Assembly (NCBI RefSeq): GCF_001830555.1
Contig: NZ_MIAM01000030.1
Coordinates: 1 to 64,000 of the forward strand
Length of the DNA stretch: 64,000 nucleotides
Reading direction: 5' to 3'
From: Sphingopyxis sp. RIFCSPHIGHO2_12_FULL_65_19
GTDB lineage: Bacteria > Pseudomonadota > Alphaproteobacteria > Sphingomonadales > Sphingomonadaceae
Each line of letters opens with the position of its first letter. Positions within the stretch are counted from its first letter, which is position 1. The notes under the pieces are model-generated. The model made no database searches, was not told where the DNA came from, and worked only from the letters and a program-made list of their open reading frames with translations. Positions 27,346 to 35,152 of this stretch are shown here, piece after piece. Both the position numbers and the translations under genes were made by a program.

Positions 27346-27364
27346 GGTCGTACCCCGTACGACC
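27346..27364. promoter_or_regulatory. Hyphenated palindrome upstream of the epimerase-galE operon
   Basis: GGTCGTAC-CCC-GTACGACC, perfect 8-bp arms around a 3-bp centre, about 30 bp upstream of the probable start of the epimerase gene. This is the position of an operator or an activator site. The remaining 27365-27631 stretch shows no gene. Confidence 0.4.
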
Positions 27365-27631
27365 TTGTCTGCAACACGGCCGAAACCGGCCTGTCGATTC
27401 CGCTTTAGCCTCGCAATGGTAAACGCCTCGGCAAGAGAAATAAAACAATGCCGTAGAACTTCGAAATGCGGCGCGGAATCGGGACGACGCCGACATTCCG
27501 GGGCACTGCACGGCTGCCGCGGAACCTGCCTCCAGCTCGTTCGTGACAAACGCTATTCGGCGCCATGGAGCGTGGCGGCCATGCAGTTGCGTCCGAGCCA
27601 CGATGGCCATGGAGGTCTGGCGCAGGATTTG

Positions 27632-27678
27632 GTGGTGAGCCCTGCTGGGTTCGAACCAGCGACCTACTGATTAAAAGT
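27632..27678. repeat. Attachment site copy 1 (tRNA-Lys 3' half)
   Basis: 47 bp identical to 45501-45547 and 60309-60355; it matches the 60309 copy for 51 bp because it also includes the full anticodon stem. It begins GTGGTGAGCCCTG and ends TTAAAAGT. The sequence to its left is chromosomal, to its right element 1. Confidence 0.9.
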
Positions 27679-27788
27679 CAGTGATGATCCGTTGCAGCGT
27701 TTCGCATCCTGTCGCACCGATCGCTAAAAATCCCCTGAAAAGTGGCGTTATCGGTCGATGGCCGTTAGATCTCGTTGCATCCTGTTCT

Positions 27789-27826
27789 ACTTACTTGTAT
27801 TCAGCTTACTTACCAGCGCACTTACT
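27789..27826 (+). repeat. Three CTTACT direct repeats before integrase 1
   Basis: ACTTACT at 27789, CTTACTTAC at 27805 and ACTTACT at 27820, spaced 16 and 15 bp, just upstream of the integrase start. The position suits integrase arm-type or excisionase sites, or repressor sites on the int promoter. Confidence 0.35.
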
Positions 27827-27838
27827 CACAGGTGAGAT

Positions 27839-29143
27839 ATGGCAACGCCAATACCAAAGGGAATTAGCAAGCGCACCGTGGATGCCGCCGAGCCGCGTCA
27901 AGCCGCATGGTTCCTATGGGACGACGGGAAGGGGGCAATCGCCGGTTTTGGCCTGCGCGTCAGTCCAGGCGGCGCGAAGGCATATATTCTGCAATACCGC
28001 ATGGCCGGTGCGAAAGCTGATCGCCGGTACACGATCGGGCGGCATGGGCCGTGGACGCCCGACAAGGCCCGCGAGAGGGCGGCCGAGCTGCGGCGGCTTG
28101 TCGATACCGGCGTCGACCCGTTCGAGGCCGACGAGGCCGCGCACAAGGGCAGGGAGCGCGAACGGGTTGCCAACCTCGAGCGGGCATTCGATGTCGTCGC
28201 GGATCAATGGCTCAAATCATACAAGAGCGACCGCCATGGCAAGACCCGGCGCCAGTCGAGCGTGAACATCGCAACGACCGTCGTCCGGCACCTCAAGGCC
28301 AAATTCGGCTCGCGCCGGATCGACGAACTCGGGCGCGCGGATATCATTGCGGCGATCGACGCCATCGCCCCCGAAAAGGTCGCCATGCGCTCAAGCGTCT
28401 TTTCCTATGGGCGCATCCTATGGAAATGGGCATTTGCCCGCGAACTGGTCGACGTCATCCCCTTCGCGGCCCTGACTGCGCCAGCGAAGCCCGCGAGCCG
28501 CGACGTCATCCTGTCCGATGCCGCACTGGCGATCGTCTGGCGCGCCAGCCGCAAGATCGAATATCCGTTCGGCCCGGCGTTTCGGCTCTTGCTGCTCACC
28601 GGGCAGCGCCGCAGTGAAGTTTTCGGGATGAAGTGGGAGGAACTCGACAAGAAGGCCGCGACGTGGACAATCCCGGCCGACCGCGCGAAGAACAATCAGG
28701 CCCATGTCGTGCCGCTCACTGATATCGCCGTCTCCGAACTCACCGCCATGCTGACTAAGCCCGGTGAAAAGGCGCCGACCGAATGGTCGAAGCGCGGGCT
28801 CGTTTTCACGACGAACAACACGACCGCGGCAAGCGGGATATCGAAAGCCAAGCTGCGCCTCGACGCGGCGGCGAATGAAATTGCGGGTGAGGGCGGGGCG
28901 AAGGTTGCAAGCTGGCGCCTGCACGATCTGCGCCGCACTGTCGCGACCGGGTTGCAAAAGCTCGGCGTTCGGCTCGAAGTGACGGAAGCGGTCCTGAACC
29001 ATATCAGCGGCAGCAAGGCCGGGATCGTCGGCATCTACCAGCGGCATGATTGGGCCGACGAAAAGCGAGCGGCGCTGGATCTGTGGGCGTCGCATGTTGC
29101 CGGGTTGATCGCGCCTAAGGCTGTTGTGGCGGAGACGGCTTAA
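27839..29143 (+). CDS. int: Tyrosine-type integrase of element 1
   Basis: 434 residues. The N-terminal DUF4102 (Arm-DNA-binding) domain has GFGLRVSPGGAKAYILQYR, a core-binding domain lies at about 110-215, and the catalytic domain has Arg257 in TGQRRSEV, Lys284, His362-x2-Arg365 in LHDLRRT, His388 in LNHI and the nucleophile Tyr400 in GIYQRH. All catalytic residues are present, so it is probably active. It is transcribed inward from attachment copy 1, as usual for tRNA-targeting islands. It presumably recombines the 47-bp tRNA-Lys repeats. Confidence 0.93.
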   Translation: MATPIPKGISKRTVDAAEPRQAAWFLWDDGKGAIAGFGLRVSPGGAKAYILQYRMAGAKADRRYTIGRHGPWTPDKARERAAELRRLVDTGVDPFEADEAAHKGRERERVANLERAFDVVADQWLKSYKSDRHGKTRRQSSVNIATTVVRHLKAKFGSRRIDELGRADIIAAIDAIAPEKVAMRSSVFSYGRILWKWAFARELVDVIPFAALTAPAKPASRDVILSDAALAIVWRASRKIEYPFGPAFRLLLLTGQRRSEVFGMKWEELDKKAATWTIPADRAKNNQAHVVPLTDIAVSELTAMLTKPGEKAPTEWSKRGLVFTTNNTTAASGISKAKLRLDAAANEIAGEGGAKVASWRLHDLRRTVATGLQKLGVRLEVTEAVLNHISGSKAGIVGIYQRHDWADEKRAALDLWASHVAGLIAPKAVVAETA

Positions 29144-29210
29144 AAGTGGGGTGCTGACCGCATCGTTGCCTGATTGCAATAGCCGAGCAGATGACTTGGA
29201 AGTAACTTCT

Positions 29211-29232
29211 GTCGGCGACACGTCGGCGACAC
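29211..29232 (+). repeat. Tandem 11-bp repeat
   Basis: GTCGGCGACAC occurs twice back to back. It lies in the 249-bp gap after the integrase (29144-29392), which otherwise shows no gene. It could be a regulator site. Confidence 0.4.
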
Positions 29233-29392
29233 GGCTCATCGCGTGCCGACATAAACTCATTCATCGCCGTGACACGCGAACGAATGTATCAAAGAGGGCA
29301 TGGTCGCTTCGCACTAATCTTGCATTGCGACGCAACATGCATCACATACGATTCGTTAGCGATCATCTGCTATTGCTGACACAGAGAAGGGA

Positions 29393-29662
29393 ATGACCAT
29401 GACCAACAACAACAAAGGGCATTTTTATGTCGGTGAGTTGCCGGACGGTCGCTTTGTGGCGGCCGCGACGGCCTCGCCCTATTTCTGCTTTCGCGCTGAC
29501 AGTGAAGATGAGGTTCTTGCCAAAGTGAAACGCGGCCTCGCGTTCTTCGGCGAAACCCAAGGCCTTGGAAAAGGCGGCATCAACATCAAGGCGGTAACCC
29601 AGTCCGTGACGACGCTGCGCGCCCCGCGCAAGGTGTCGATCCAGGAACTTATGGCTGCCTGA
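29393..29662 (+). CDS. Small hypothetical protein, HicB-like N-terminal pattern
   Basis: 89 residues with AGAAGGGA directly before the ATG. The pattern FYVGELPDGRFVAAATASP followed by a DSEDEVLAKVKRGLAFFG helix vaguely recalls the HicB/partial RNase-H fold of antitoxins, but I cannot assign it firmly. The next gene starts 3 bp after its stop, suggesting a two-gene unit. No HicA-like partner is recognisable in that neighbour. Confidence 0.55.
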   Translation: MTMTNNNKGHFYVGELPDGRFVAAATASPYFCFRADSEDEVLAKVKRGLAFFGETQGLGKGGINIKAVTQSVTTLRAPRKVSIQELMAA

Positions 29663-29665
29663 TCG

Positions 29666-29881
29666 ATGAGCAGCTGCTACGTCCGGTTGGACGACGTTCC
29701 GGACGAGAAGCTTGAATTTTTAGGCTATATCCTCGTCGAAGAGGATGAATACACCAAGGTGTACTATCATCTTGGCGACTATGTCATAGTCGACAAGTCG
29801 GATCCGTTCATGTTCATCCATGATCACAATGATACGGCGCTGCTAGGATCCGAAGCAATCTCGCTTCCGACCCACGACTAG
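29666..29881 (+). CDS. Small acidic hypothetical protein
   Basis: 71 residues, strongly acidic (VEEDEYTKVYYHLGDYVIVD), no motif I recognise. It lies 3 bp after the preceding small gene and is probably co-transcribed. The 144 bp that follow, up to the convergent operon, hold no clear gene. Confidence 0.5.
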   Translation: MSSCYVRLDDVPDEKLEFLGYILVEEDEYTKVYYHLGDYVIVDKSDPFMFIHDHNDTALLGSEAISLPTHD

Positions 29882-30025
29882 CTCGAATTGGCCGGCGGGC
29901 GGGTAGTCTCAAGCTCCCGCCCTATGGTCGTGGCGTCTCAATTCGTCCGACCGACCAGCCGAGTCCCCCATAGCAAAGAGGGCGCCGAGTCGAAACCCGA
30001 CGCCCCCATTTGGTGCTATTCCCGC

Positions 30026-30391
30026 TCAACTCACCCGGTATCGATAGGGCTCGATCCCCGCTGGGGCGGGCAGAACGATGACGCTTTGATCCTCGCCGTC
30101 GTAAGTCGGCCGCATGTTGCGATGATCCATTTCGCCGGGTTCGCTTAGCGGACAGCCGGGGCCGAGGCCGCGAATCCGATCGCACGTCGGGTCGCAATCG
30201 TCCTCACCGCCGCTGTGGTCGGTTTCGTCGCCGTTCGGCTCGACGTCCGGGTCGCCGTCCAGATCGTCAAGACACTCGATTGCGCGCTCGACCAGCCGCG
30301 CCAGCAATGCGCGGGGCAGGGACGGGATGGCAGACAGCACAAGGTCGAGCGGGGCCTGCTCGGGCCGTGCGAGGGCGTGGCGGGCGCTCAC
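30026..30391 (-). CDS. Hypothetical protein, last gene of the leftward early operon
   Basis: 121 residues from a GTG at 30391, with GGGAGA upstream. The N-terminal half is helical (PLDLVLSAIPSLPRALLARL). An acidic stretch and two Cys pairs (DDCDPTCD, GPGCP) follow, then a hydrophobic end. The start overlaps the stop of the 47-residue gene (GTGA). Function unknown. Confidence 0.6.
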   Translation of the reverse strand: MSARHALARPEQAPLDLVLSAIPSLPRALLARLVERAIECLDDLDGDPDVEPNGDETDHSGGEDDCDPTCDRIRGLGPGCPLSEPGEMDHRNMRPTYDGEDQSVIVLPAPAGIEPYRYRVS

Positions 30392-30531
30392 TTGCCATTC
30401 TCCCGCCGACGCATGGCCCTGCGGACGCGCTGAGCGCCCTTGAGCCACCGCGAGGCCAGAACCTGCCCCTCGTCGATCGCTGCGCGCCGTGCGGGCGCCA
30501 TGCGGCGAAGCTGGGTCCAGATCATCCTCAT
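30388..30531 (-). CDS. Very small basic protein (47 residues)
   Basis: 47 residues, rich in Arg and Lys (MRMIWTQLRRMAPARRAA at the start, MRRRENGK at the end). It is supported by 4-bp overlaps at both ends: its ATG overlaps the stop of the upstream gene (ATGA) and its TGA overlaps the GTG of the next (GTGA), so it sits in translational register in the operon. It may bind nucleic acid, judging only from charge. Confidence 0.6.
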   Translation of the reverse strand: MRMIWTQLRRMAPARRAAIDEGQVLASRWLKGAQRVRRAMRRRENGK

Positions 30532-30818
30532 GACGCCACCGCCTTTGCAGCATGGTCGCGAATAGACTGGCTGACCCCGGCGGCCAAGATGCCGTTTTCA
30601 GCGTCGTGAAACTGCCGGTCGACCGCCGCGTGATTTTCGCGCGCCGTCGTGAGCAGCATCCAGCAATGATAGAACTCGCGCTCGCGCGCCTCGCCGGGTT
30701 CCATTTCATAAATCGCCTCGTTCAGTTTTTCGGCAATCGTTTCCATCAGCGCCCCGAGCCTTTCGTTGGCGCACTGGGCATCGCTGAACAGGTCGAGCGG
30801 GCTTTTCACGGGGCTCAT
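30528..30818 (-). CDS. Hypothetical helical protein
   Basis: 96 residues, predicted mainly helical (CANERLGALMETIAEKLNEA). It is linked to both neighbours by ATGA overlaps in the five-gene leftward operon. No recognised domain. Confidence 0.6.
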   Translation of the reverse strand: MSPVKSPLDLFSDAQCANERLGALMETIAEKLNEAIYEMEPGEAREREFYHCWMLLTTARENHAAVDRQFHDAENGILAAGVSQSIRDHAAKAVAS

Positions 30819-31138
30819 GGTTCGACCCCCGTCAACAGTCGCGCGTCGTCGACAATGAAGTCGAGCAGATCGGCCACGTCCTCATATTCGTGCATGTCCT
30901 CGCCGCGGAATATCTCGATTTTCTCGGCAAGGTCGTGAAACGAGGCGGCGGGGCATTTCACGACCGCTAACCCGGCGTCCGTCATTGCGCTGACGAGCGG
31001 GGCGTATGAGCCTTCATATGCGCGCTGGTCATCGTCCGACGCACCTTGCGCCGGTTCGCAGGCTTCCTTGTGGCGCGCGAACGCGGTTTTGGCTTCATGG
31101 AACGCGGCGAGCTTCATTGCGAAGGGAGAGGCGGTCAT
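30815..31138 (-). CDS. Hypothetical protein
   Basis: 107 residues from the ATG at 31138, which overlaps the upstream stop (ATGA); upstream in-frame sequence from 31297 lies inside the neighbouring gene and is not used. Helical N-terminus (KLAAFHEAKTAFARHKEA) and an acidic C-terminus (DVADLLDFIVDDARLL). No known domain. Confidence 0.6.
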   Translation of the reverse strand: MTASPFAMKLAAFHEAKTAFARHKEACEPAQGASDDDQRAYEGSYAPLVSAMTDAGLAVVKCPAASFHDLAEKIEIFRGEDMHEYEDVADLLDFIVDDARLLTGVEP

Positions 31139-31527
31139 GCCGCACCGCCCATCGCGCGAAGCGAGCGCAGCGCGGCAAGGATGAGCCGCACATCCCAATC
31201 GAACCGGGTTTCGTCCGTCAGAAACCAGTCGAGATCCATGATGTTGATTGCGGCCTCGGCGTCGCGATCCTGCTCCATGTGGGCGAGCGCGGTCCAAAGC
31301 TGGATCGCGGCACCCTGCGGGCTGGTTGCCGTCGCATCACAGATCAGGATTTCGGCTGCATCCATGACGTCAAGCTGCGCCTGCTCTTCCGGCGTATATT
31401 CGACTTTCGGGCAATCGGAGAACGGGAGCGTCGCATAGATCGCGCAGGCAACCGAGCGGCGGCCCCAGGCGGCGAGAATTGCCACGTCGTCTTTCGCGGG
31501 CGCAATTGTGCTGATAGGTGCATTCAT
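31135..31527 (-). CDS. Hypothetical protein, first gene of the leftward early operon
   Basis: 130 residues. The ATG at 31527 is preceded by GAGAGGGAAA. It is the promoter-proximal gene of five overlapping leftward genes facing the repressor gene across 31528-31678. It contains WGRRSVACAIYATLPFSD and a Trp-rich C-terminal part; no recognised family. Position suggests an early function under repressor control. Confidence 0.65.
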   Translation of the reverse strand: MNAPISTIAPAKDDVAILAAWGRRSVACAIYATLPFSDCPKVEYTPEEQAQLDVMDAAEILICDATATSPQGAAIQLWTALAHMEQDRDAEAAINIMDLDWFLTDETRFDWDVRLILAALRSLRAMGGAA

Positions 31528-31614
31528 AGTCGTTTCCCTCTCTTGCAGGGTTTGCGATAGGGTCGATGCTCGGGTGCCAGCCCGATCGTCGGCCCGCCTT
31601 AGTTTCCATAAGGC

Positions 31615-31682
31615 TCACAATATGTGACAGCAATAATAGATTGCGTCAATGATATTTCGTCATTAATGCTCACATATTATGA
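31615..31682. promoter_or_regulatory. Operator region between repressor and early operon
   Basis: TCACAATATGTGA at 31615-31627 is a perfect hyphenated palindrome. TCACATATTATGA at 31670-31682 is a close variant that covers the ATG (31679) of the repressor gene. Between them AATGA-N7-TCATT at 31648-31664 is a third inverted repeat. This AT-rich stretch stands out from the GC-rich surroundings and looks like the genetic switch of the element, with self-repression likely. Confidence 0.6.
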
Positions 31683-31909
31683 CACCATCGCAATGCAAAA
31701 TGGCAAGAGCGGGCCTCGGTTGGAGTGCCGCCGACCTTGGGGCAAAGGCGGGATTAGCTCGCGAAACAGTCACACGGTACGAGAGCGGGTCAACGATCGC
31801 GCCATCGACGATTAAGGCCATGCGGGGCGCGCTCGAAGCGGCCGGCGCTGACTTTTTGCAGATATCGGATAAGGTTGGCGTGGCGGTGCCAGGCGCGTTT
31901 CAGCAATGA
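31679..31909 (+). CDS. XRE-family repressor (Cro/CI-like HTH)
   Basis: 76 residues with one helix-turn-helix: MARAGLGWSAADLGAKAGLA-type recognition followed by RETVTRYESGSTIAPSTIKA, the standard HTH_3 layout. It is divergent from the five-gene leftward operon, with palindromic operators between, so it is the likely lysogeny-type switch. Its stop overlaps the next gene (ATGA). Confidence 0.8.
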   Translation: MTPSQCKMARAGLGWSAADLGAKAGLARETVTRYESGSTIAPSTIKAMRGALEAAGADFLQISDKVGVAVPGAFQQ

Positions 31910-32385
31910 ATGATACCAAACCTCAATCTCGGGCGTCGTTGACCGCTGCAATAAATGACCTTTTGCGCGAAGATTTTGACGGCGTTCCGGCAGCCGAAAA
32001 CCTCGCGAGGGCCTTGGACAAAATCGTAAATTCCGGCTCGCTTCCTGTTCGCGAGGCGATCTTGCTGGATGCCATCGCCCGAGCACTGGAAGGAGAAACG
32101 CTCGATGGTTGGCGCCTCGCCTTGAAAGGCAAAAAGGGGCCGAAGCGGAACAAGCAAGAAGGGATGAAGCGAGAGGAAATTGGCAAGGTTTTTGCCGAAA
32201 ACGTGGCGGGTGGCGGGTGGGAACACGCCATCGAAGCTGCGCGCGAGGCCAAACACAAGTCCCCGAAGGAAGCCTATGAACGCGAGCAGGATCGGCTTCG
32301 GATATTCATGCGTGCTCGCATCCCTCATGAGCAACGCCTTGAGCAACTACGCCCGCTTTGCCGACCGGCGACTCCGAAAGAATAG
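31906..32385 (+). CDS. Hypothetical protein co-translated with the repressor
   Basis: 159 residues, charged. A basic central segment (LKGKKGPKRNKQEGMKREEI) is followed by a helical region (EHAIEAAREAKHKSPKEAYE). The start overlaps the repressor stop. It may assist or antagonise the repressor, but no family is recognised. Confidence 0.6.
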   Translation: MNDTKPQSRASLTAAINDLLREDFDGVPAAENLARALDKIVNSGSLPVREAILLDAIARALEGETLDGWRLALKGKKGPKRNKQEGMKREEIGKVFAENVAGGGWEHAIEAAREAKHKSPKEAYEREQDRLRIFMRARIPHEQRLEQLRPLCRPATPKE

Positions 32386-32469
32386 TGCTTTTTTCCGAGT
32401 GCTATATGTTCGCATCACCCGATAAATCGTAATATTTGGTTCTCCGTCGAAATAACGGAGACACCCCCG

Positions 32470-32664
32470 ATGCAAGATTTTCTGACAGTGAAAGAGGCGG
32501 CCGCGCATGTCGGCCTGAGCGTTCACACGCTCAACGCCTATCGCATTTCCGGCAATGGCCCGCCCTATTTCAAACTCGGCGGCAAACACGTTCGGTATGA
32601 TCGCGCCCAGCTCGAAGCATGGGCTCGCAGCGACCAGCGCCAGTCGACGAGTGAGGCTGCGTAA
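32470..32664 (+). CDS. AlpA/excisionase-like HTH protein
   Basis: 64 residues. The winged-HTH pattern FLTVKEAAAHVGLSVHTLNA with RISGNGPPYFKLGGKHVRYD is that of AlpA/MerR-like excisionase and activator proteins encoded by P4-type satellites and islands. It lies ahead of the replication genes and may activate them or direct excision. Its stop overlaps the next start (TAATG). AGGTTCTCC-type leader sequence precedes it. Confidence 0.8.
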   Translation: MQDFLTVKEAAAHVGLSVHTLNAYRISGNGPPYFKLGGKHVRYDRAQLEAWARSDQRQSTSEAA

Positions 32665-32819
32665 TGCGGCTCCCCGAACGAAAACGCCCGCGCAAGGCGG
32701 GCGTCGATCTTTGCTTGGCGGCTCAGGATCGGAAACCCCAATACCTCAATCTGCCCAAGGGCGCAAGGAAGGCAGCCTGCGCAATGCGCCCTGAGGCTGG
32801 TCGACGGTGGCACCCATGA
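32664..32819 (+). CDS. Very small basic protein (51 residues)
   Basis: 51 residues from ATG 32664 (start MRLPERKRPRKAGVDLCLAA). TAATG overlap with the AlpA-like gene and ATGA overlap with the next gene support translation. It is Lys/Arg rich. No family recognised. Confidence 0.55.
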   Translation: MRLPERKRPRKAGVDLCLAAQDRKPQYLNLPKGARKAACAMRPEAGRRWHP

Positions 32820-33139
32820 GCGCGACCCATTTCACCCCCGCGGTCGACATCATCAAGGCCGGCGGCGGTATGCTGCGCATTAGCTCGGGCATTGCAGCCG
32901 GCACGCCCGCGATCATGCTTGAGGTTTTCGCCAAGGCCGGGAAAGCCGACACCTCGAAGGGCAAAATCGCCATTTCCACTGAAATGCTCAGCGGTGTCTT
33001 GATCGCCATGGCAGAAGCGGCATGTCGGGCGACGTCCGAGGCCGAAGGCAATGCCAAGCCGACCGGCTGGGCCGTCGTCAATTCCGATATCGCCGAAGCT
33101 CTAAACGGCCGAGGGCAGCGGGAGCGAGCCGATGGGTGA
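32816..33139 (+). CDS. Hypothetical protein of the replication operon
   Basis: 107 residues. It contains AGGGMLRISSGIAAGTPAIM and a helical part with IAMAEAACRATSEAEG. The start overlaps the upstream small gene, and the end overlaps the following gene by 8 bp. No recognised domain. Confidence 0.6.
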   Translation: MSATHFTPAVDIIKAGGGMLRISSGIAAGTPAIMLEVFAKAGKADTSKGKIAISTEMLSGVLIAMAEAACRATSEAEGNAKPTGWAVVNSDIAEALNGRGQRERADG

Positions 33140-33371
33140 GGTTGTCCAGTTTTCGCGCGAACCGCGCGCGCCGTATTTTCTGCTGGCGTGGGATCAGGCG
33201 GTCAACAACTGCCGGCTGGATTACGTCCATCGTGGAGGTCTGCGCGAATACGTCGGCTCCGGCAAAGATTATTTCAGCGTGCGGGACGCGTCGCGCCAAT
33301 GTGCCCACGAAGCTGGTCTGCCGCTTGTCGATCAGATCGATCCTGTTCTCGGGATGAGGTGCGGACGATGA
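33132..33371 (+). CDS. Hypothetical protein upstream of the helicase
   Basis: 79 residues (MGEVVQFSREPRAPYFLLAW start). Its stop overlaps the helicase start (ATGA), so it belongs to the replication operon. No domain recognised. Confidence 0.55.
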   Translation: MGEVVQFSREPRAPYFLLAWDQAVNNCRLDYVHRGGLREYVGSGKDYFSVRDASRQCAHEAGLPLVDQIDPVLGMRCGR

Positions 33372-34789
33372 GCGAGAATATGGAAGCCGACGGCGGCGCC
33401 GAGGCCATCGCCGCGAAATTTGCACCGCTTCGTCGGACGGCCGAGAAGGTTGACGCCACGCGGGAAAAGAAAACTAGCGGCGGGGGTCGCAAAGAGAAAA
33501 ACACGGAGGTTTCGGAAGATCGAATTGCAGCCGCGTTCACCAGGAAATTTGGCGATCACCTCCGTTATGACCACAGCGTCGGGAAATGGTTCGAATGGAC
33601 CACGACATATTGGAGCCGGAACGAAACGCGGCTGGCGTTCCACTATGCCCGCAAGATGGCCGTTGAAATCAGTGACGGCGATCCGAGCTTTAGCCGGAGC
33701 AGCGTAGCCAACGGTGTCGAAGCCTTTGCTCGAGCCGACCCTACCCATGCTGTGACTGCCGATATTTGGGACCACGATCCCTATTACCTTGGCACGCCCG
33801 GCGGGACCGTTGACCTAAAGAGCGGGAGAATCTTTCCAGCCCGTCCTGCCGACATGATTACGAAGCAGACCGGCGTGGTCCCGGAAGCTGGCGCGCCGGC
33901 TAAATGGCTGGCGTTCCTCGACCAGGCAACCGGACACGATCAGACTTTGGTCCGCTTTCTCCAACAGGTAGCGGGATATTGTCTGACCGGTGTGACGAAG
34001 GAACACGCGCTGTTCTTCATCTATGGACCGGGCGGCAACGGCAAAAGTGTCTTTCTCAACATCTTGAATCACGTCCTGGGGGACTACGCCACGACGGCGG
34101 CCATGGAGACGTTTACGGCCAGCAAGAACGATCGTCACCCGACCGATCTTGCCATGCTCACCGGCGCTCGGCTGGTCTCGGCCAGTGAAACAGAGGAAGG
34201 CCGAGCTTGGGCCGAAAGCCGCATCAAGCAGATAACCGGTGGCGACAGGATCAGCGCCCGGTTCATGCGCCGCGACTTTTTCGAATTCGTCCCTCAGTTC
34301 AAGTTGGTCATTGTCGGCAACCACGCCCCGGTTCTTGCCAATGTCGACGAGGCTGCCCGTCGCCGCTTCAACATCATACCGTTCACGCACGTCCCGAAAC
34401 ATAAAGACCCGGACCTTGAAGAAAAACTGAAGGACGAGGCAGGGCGCATCCTAACCTGGGCGATCGAAGGCTGCAAAGATTGGCAAGCCAACGGCTTGGT
34501 TCGCCCGGATATCGTGACCGCCGCGACGAAAGACTATTTCGACGACCAGGACATGTTCGGCCAATGGATCGAAGAGAGGTGCGATCGGGGTTCCGCAAAA
34601 TGGGAGATGCCAACGCCGCTTTACAACGATTGGGCCGAGTTCGCCCGATCAGCCGGCGAGGATCCCGGCAGTCAGCGCGGCATGAGCAGCAAACTGAATC
34701 GCGCTGGATTTCGCCGGAAGAAAAGCAACGGCATCCGCGCATATCATGGGCTCGCGCTCAAACCCAGATCGGCTCCGCACCATGATTAA
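33368..34789 (+). CDS. Phage/plasmid replication helicase, D5/P4-alpha C-terminal family
   Basis: 473 residues. A D5_N-like region (residues about 130-210) is followed by an SF3-type helicase with Walker A GPGGNGKS (220-227), a Walker B-like LVSASETEEG region and a sensor motif LVIVGNHAP. The primase domain of classical P4 alpha is missing; the N-terminus is a charged linker. Such proteins unwind and initiate at iteron origins, and iteron-like repeats lie immediately downstream (34789-34895). It starts in an ATGA overlap with the upstream small gene. Confidence 0.88.
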   Translation: MSENMEADGGAEAIAAKFAPLRRTAEKVDATREKKTSGGGRKEKNTEVSEDRIAAAFTRKFGDHLRYDHSVGKWFEWTTTYWSRNETRLAFHYARKMAVEISDGDPSFSRSSVANGVEAFARADPTHAVTADIWDHDPYYLGTPGGTVDLKSGRIFPARPADMITKQTGVVPEAGAPAKWLAFLDQATGHDQTLVRFLQQVAGYCLTGVTKEHALFFIYGPGGNGKSVFLNILNHVLGDYATTAAMETFTASKNDRHPTDLAMLTGARLVSASETEEGRAWAESRIKQITGGDRISARFMRRDFFEFVPQFKLVIVGNHAPVLANVDEAARRRFNIIPFTHVPKHKDPDLEEKLKDEAGRILTWAIEGCKDWQANGLVRPDIVTAATKDYFDDQDMFGQWIEERCDRGSAKWEMPTPLYNDWAEFARSAGEDPGSQRGMSSKLNRAGFRRKKSNGIRAYHGLALKPRSAPHHD

Positions 34790-34895
34790 GGGTCGCAAGG
34801 GGCACATAGGGCGCTTTTTCCCTGTTATCGCTCCACGCGCGCGCGTCTGTGACCGTCTTGGCCAATTCACGACCCTAAGCGACCCTTGCGACCCT
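34789..34895. repeat. Iteron-like GCGACCCT repeats, candidate replication origin of element 1
   Basis: AGGGTCGCAAGGG at 34789-34801 and its exact reverse complement CCCTTGCGACCCT at 34883-34895, plus CGACCCT at 34870 and GCGACCCT at 34879. The repeats begin at the helicase stop codon. The 363-bp stretch 34790-35152 has no credible gene; it may also contain the packaging start, being next to TerS. Confidence 0.5.
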
Positions 34896-35152
34896 GACCG
34901 GACGCAAACCCCAAAAGGAGCGAAAAACCTCTTGAGCGGCCCCGCACGCCTCGCGCGCGCGAGCGATCGCGGCGATCTGGCACGACCCGCTGATTTATAT
35001 TCAGCGGCACGGCACGGCAAGAGTGGCGGAAATCTGTGCATTTCGCGGGATTCTCTATGCCCGATCGTCGGTGAGGCATGGGAAAGTAAGTTGTGCGGCG
35101 GATTTGGCGACGGCGGTAACGGTGTGCGGGAGCCGTTGGCAGATGTTGCCGC

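Noticed and set aside
27600-27670. Possible second functional tRNA-Lys at 27632
   Set aside because: Only the 3' half plus anticodon stem is present; no D-arm or 5' acceptor strand follows, so it is an attachment-site copy.
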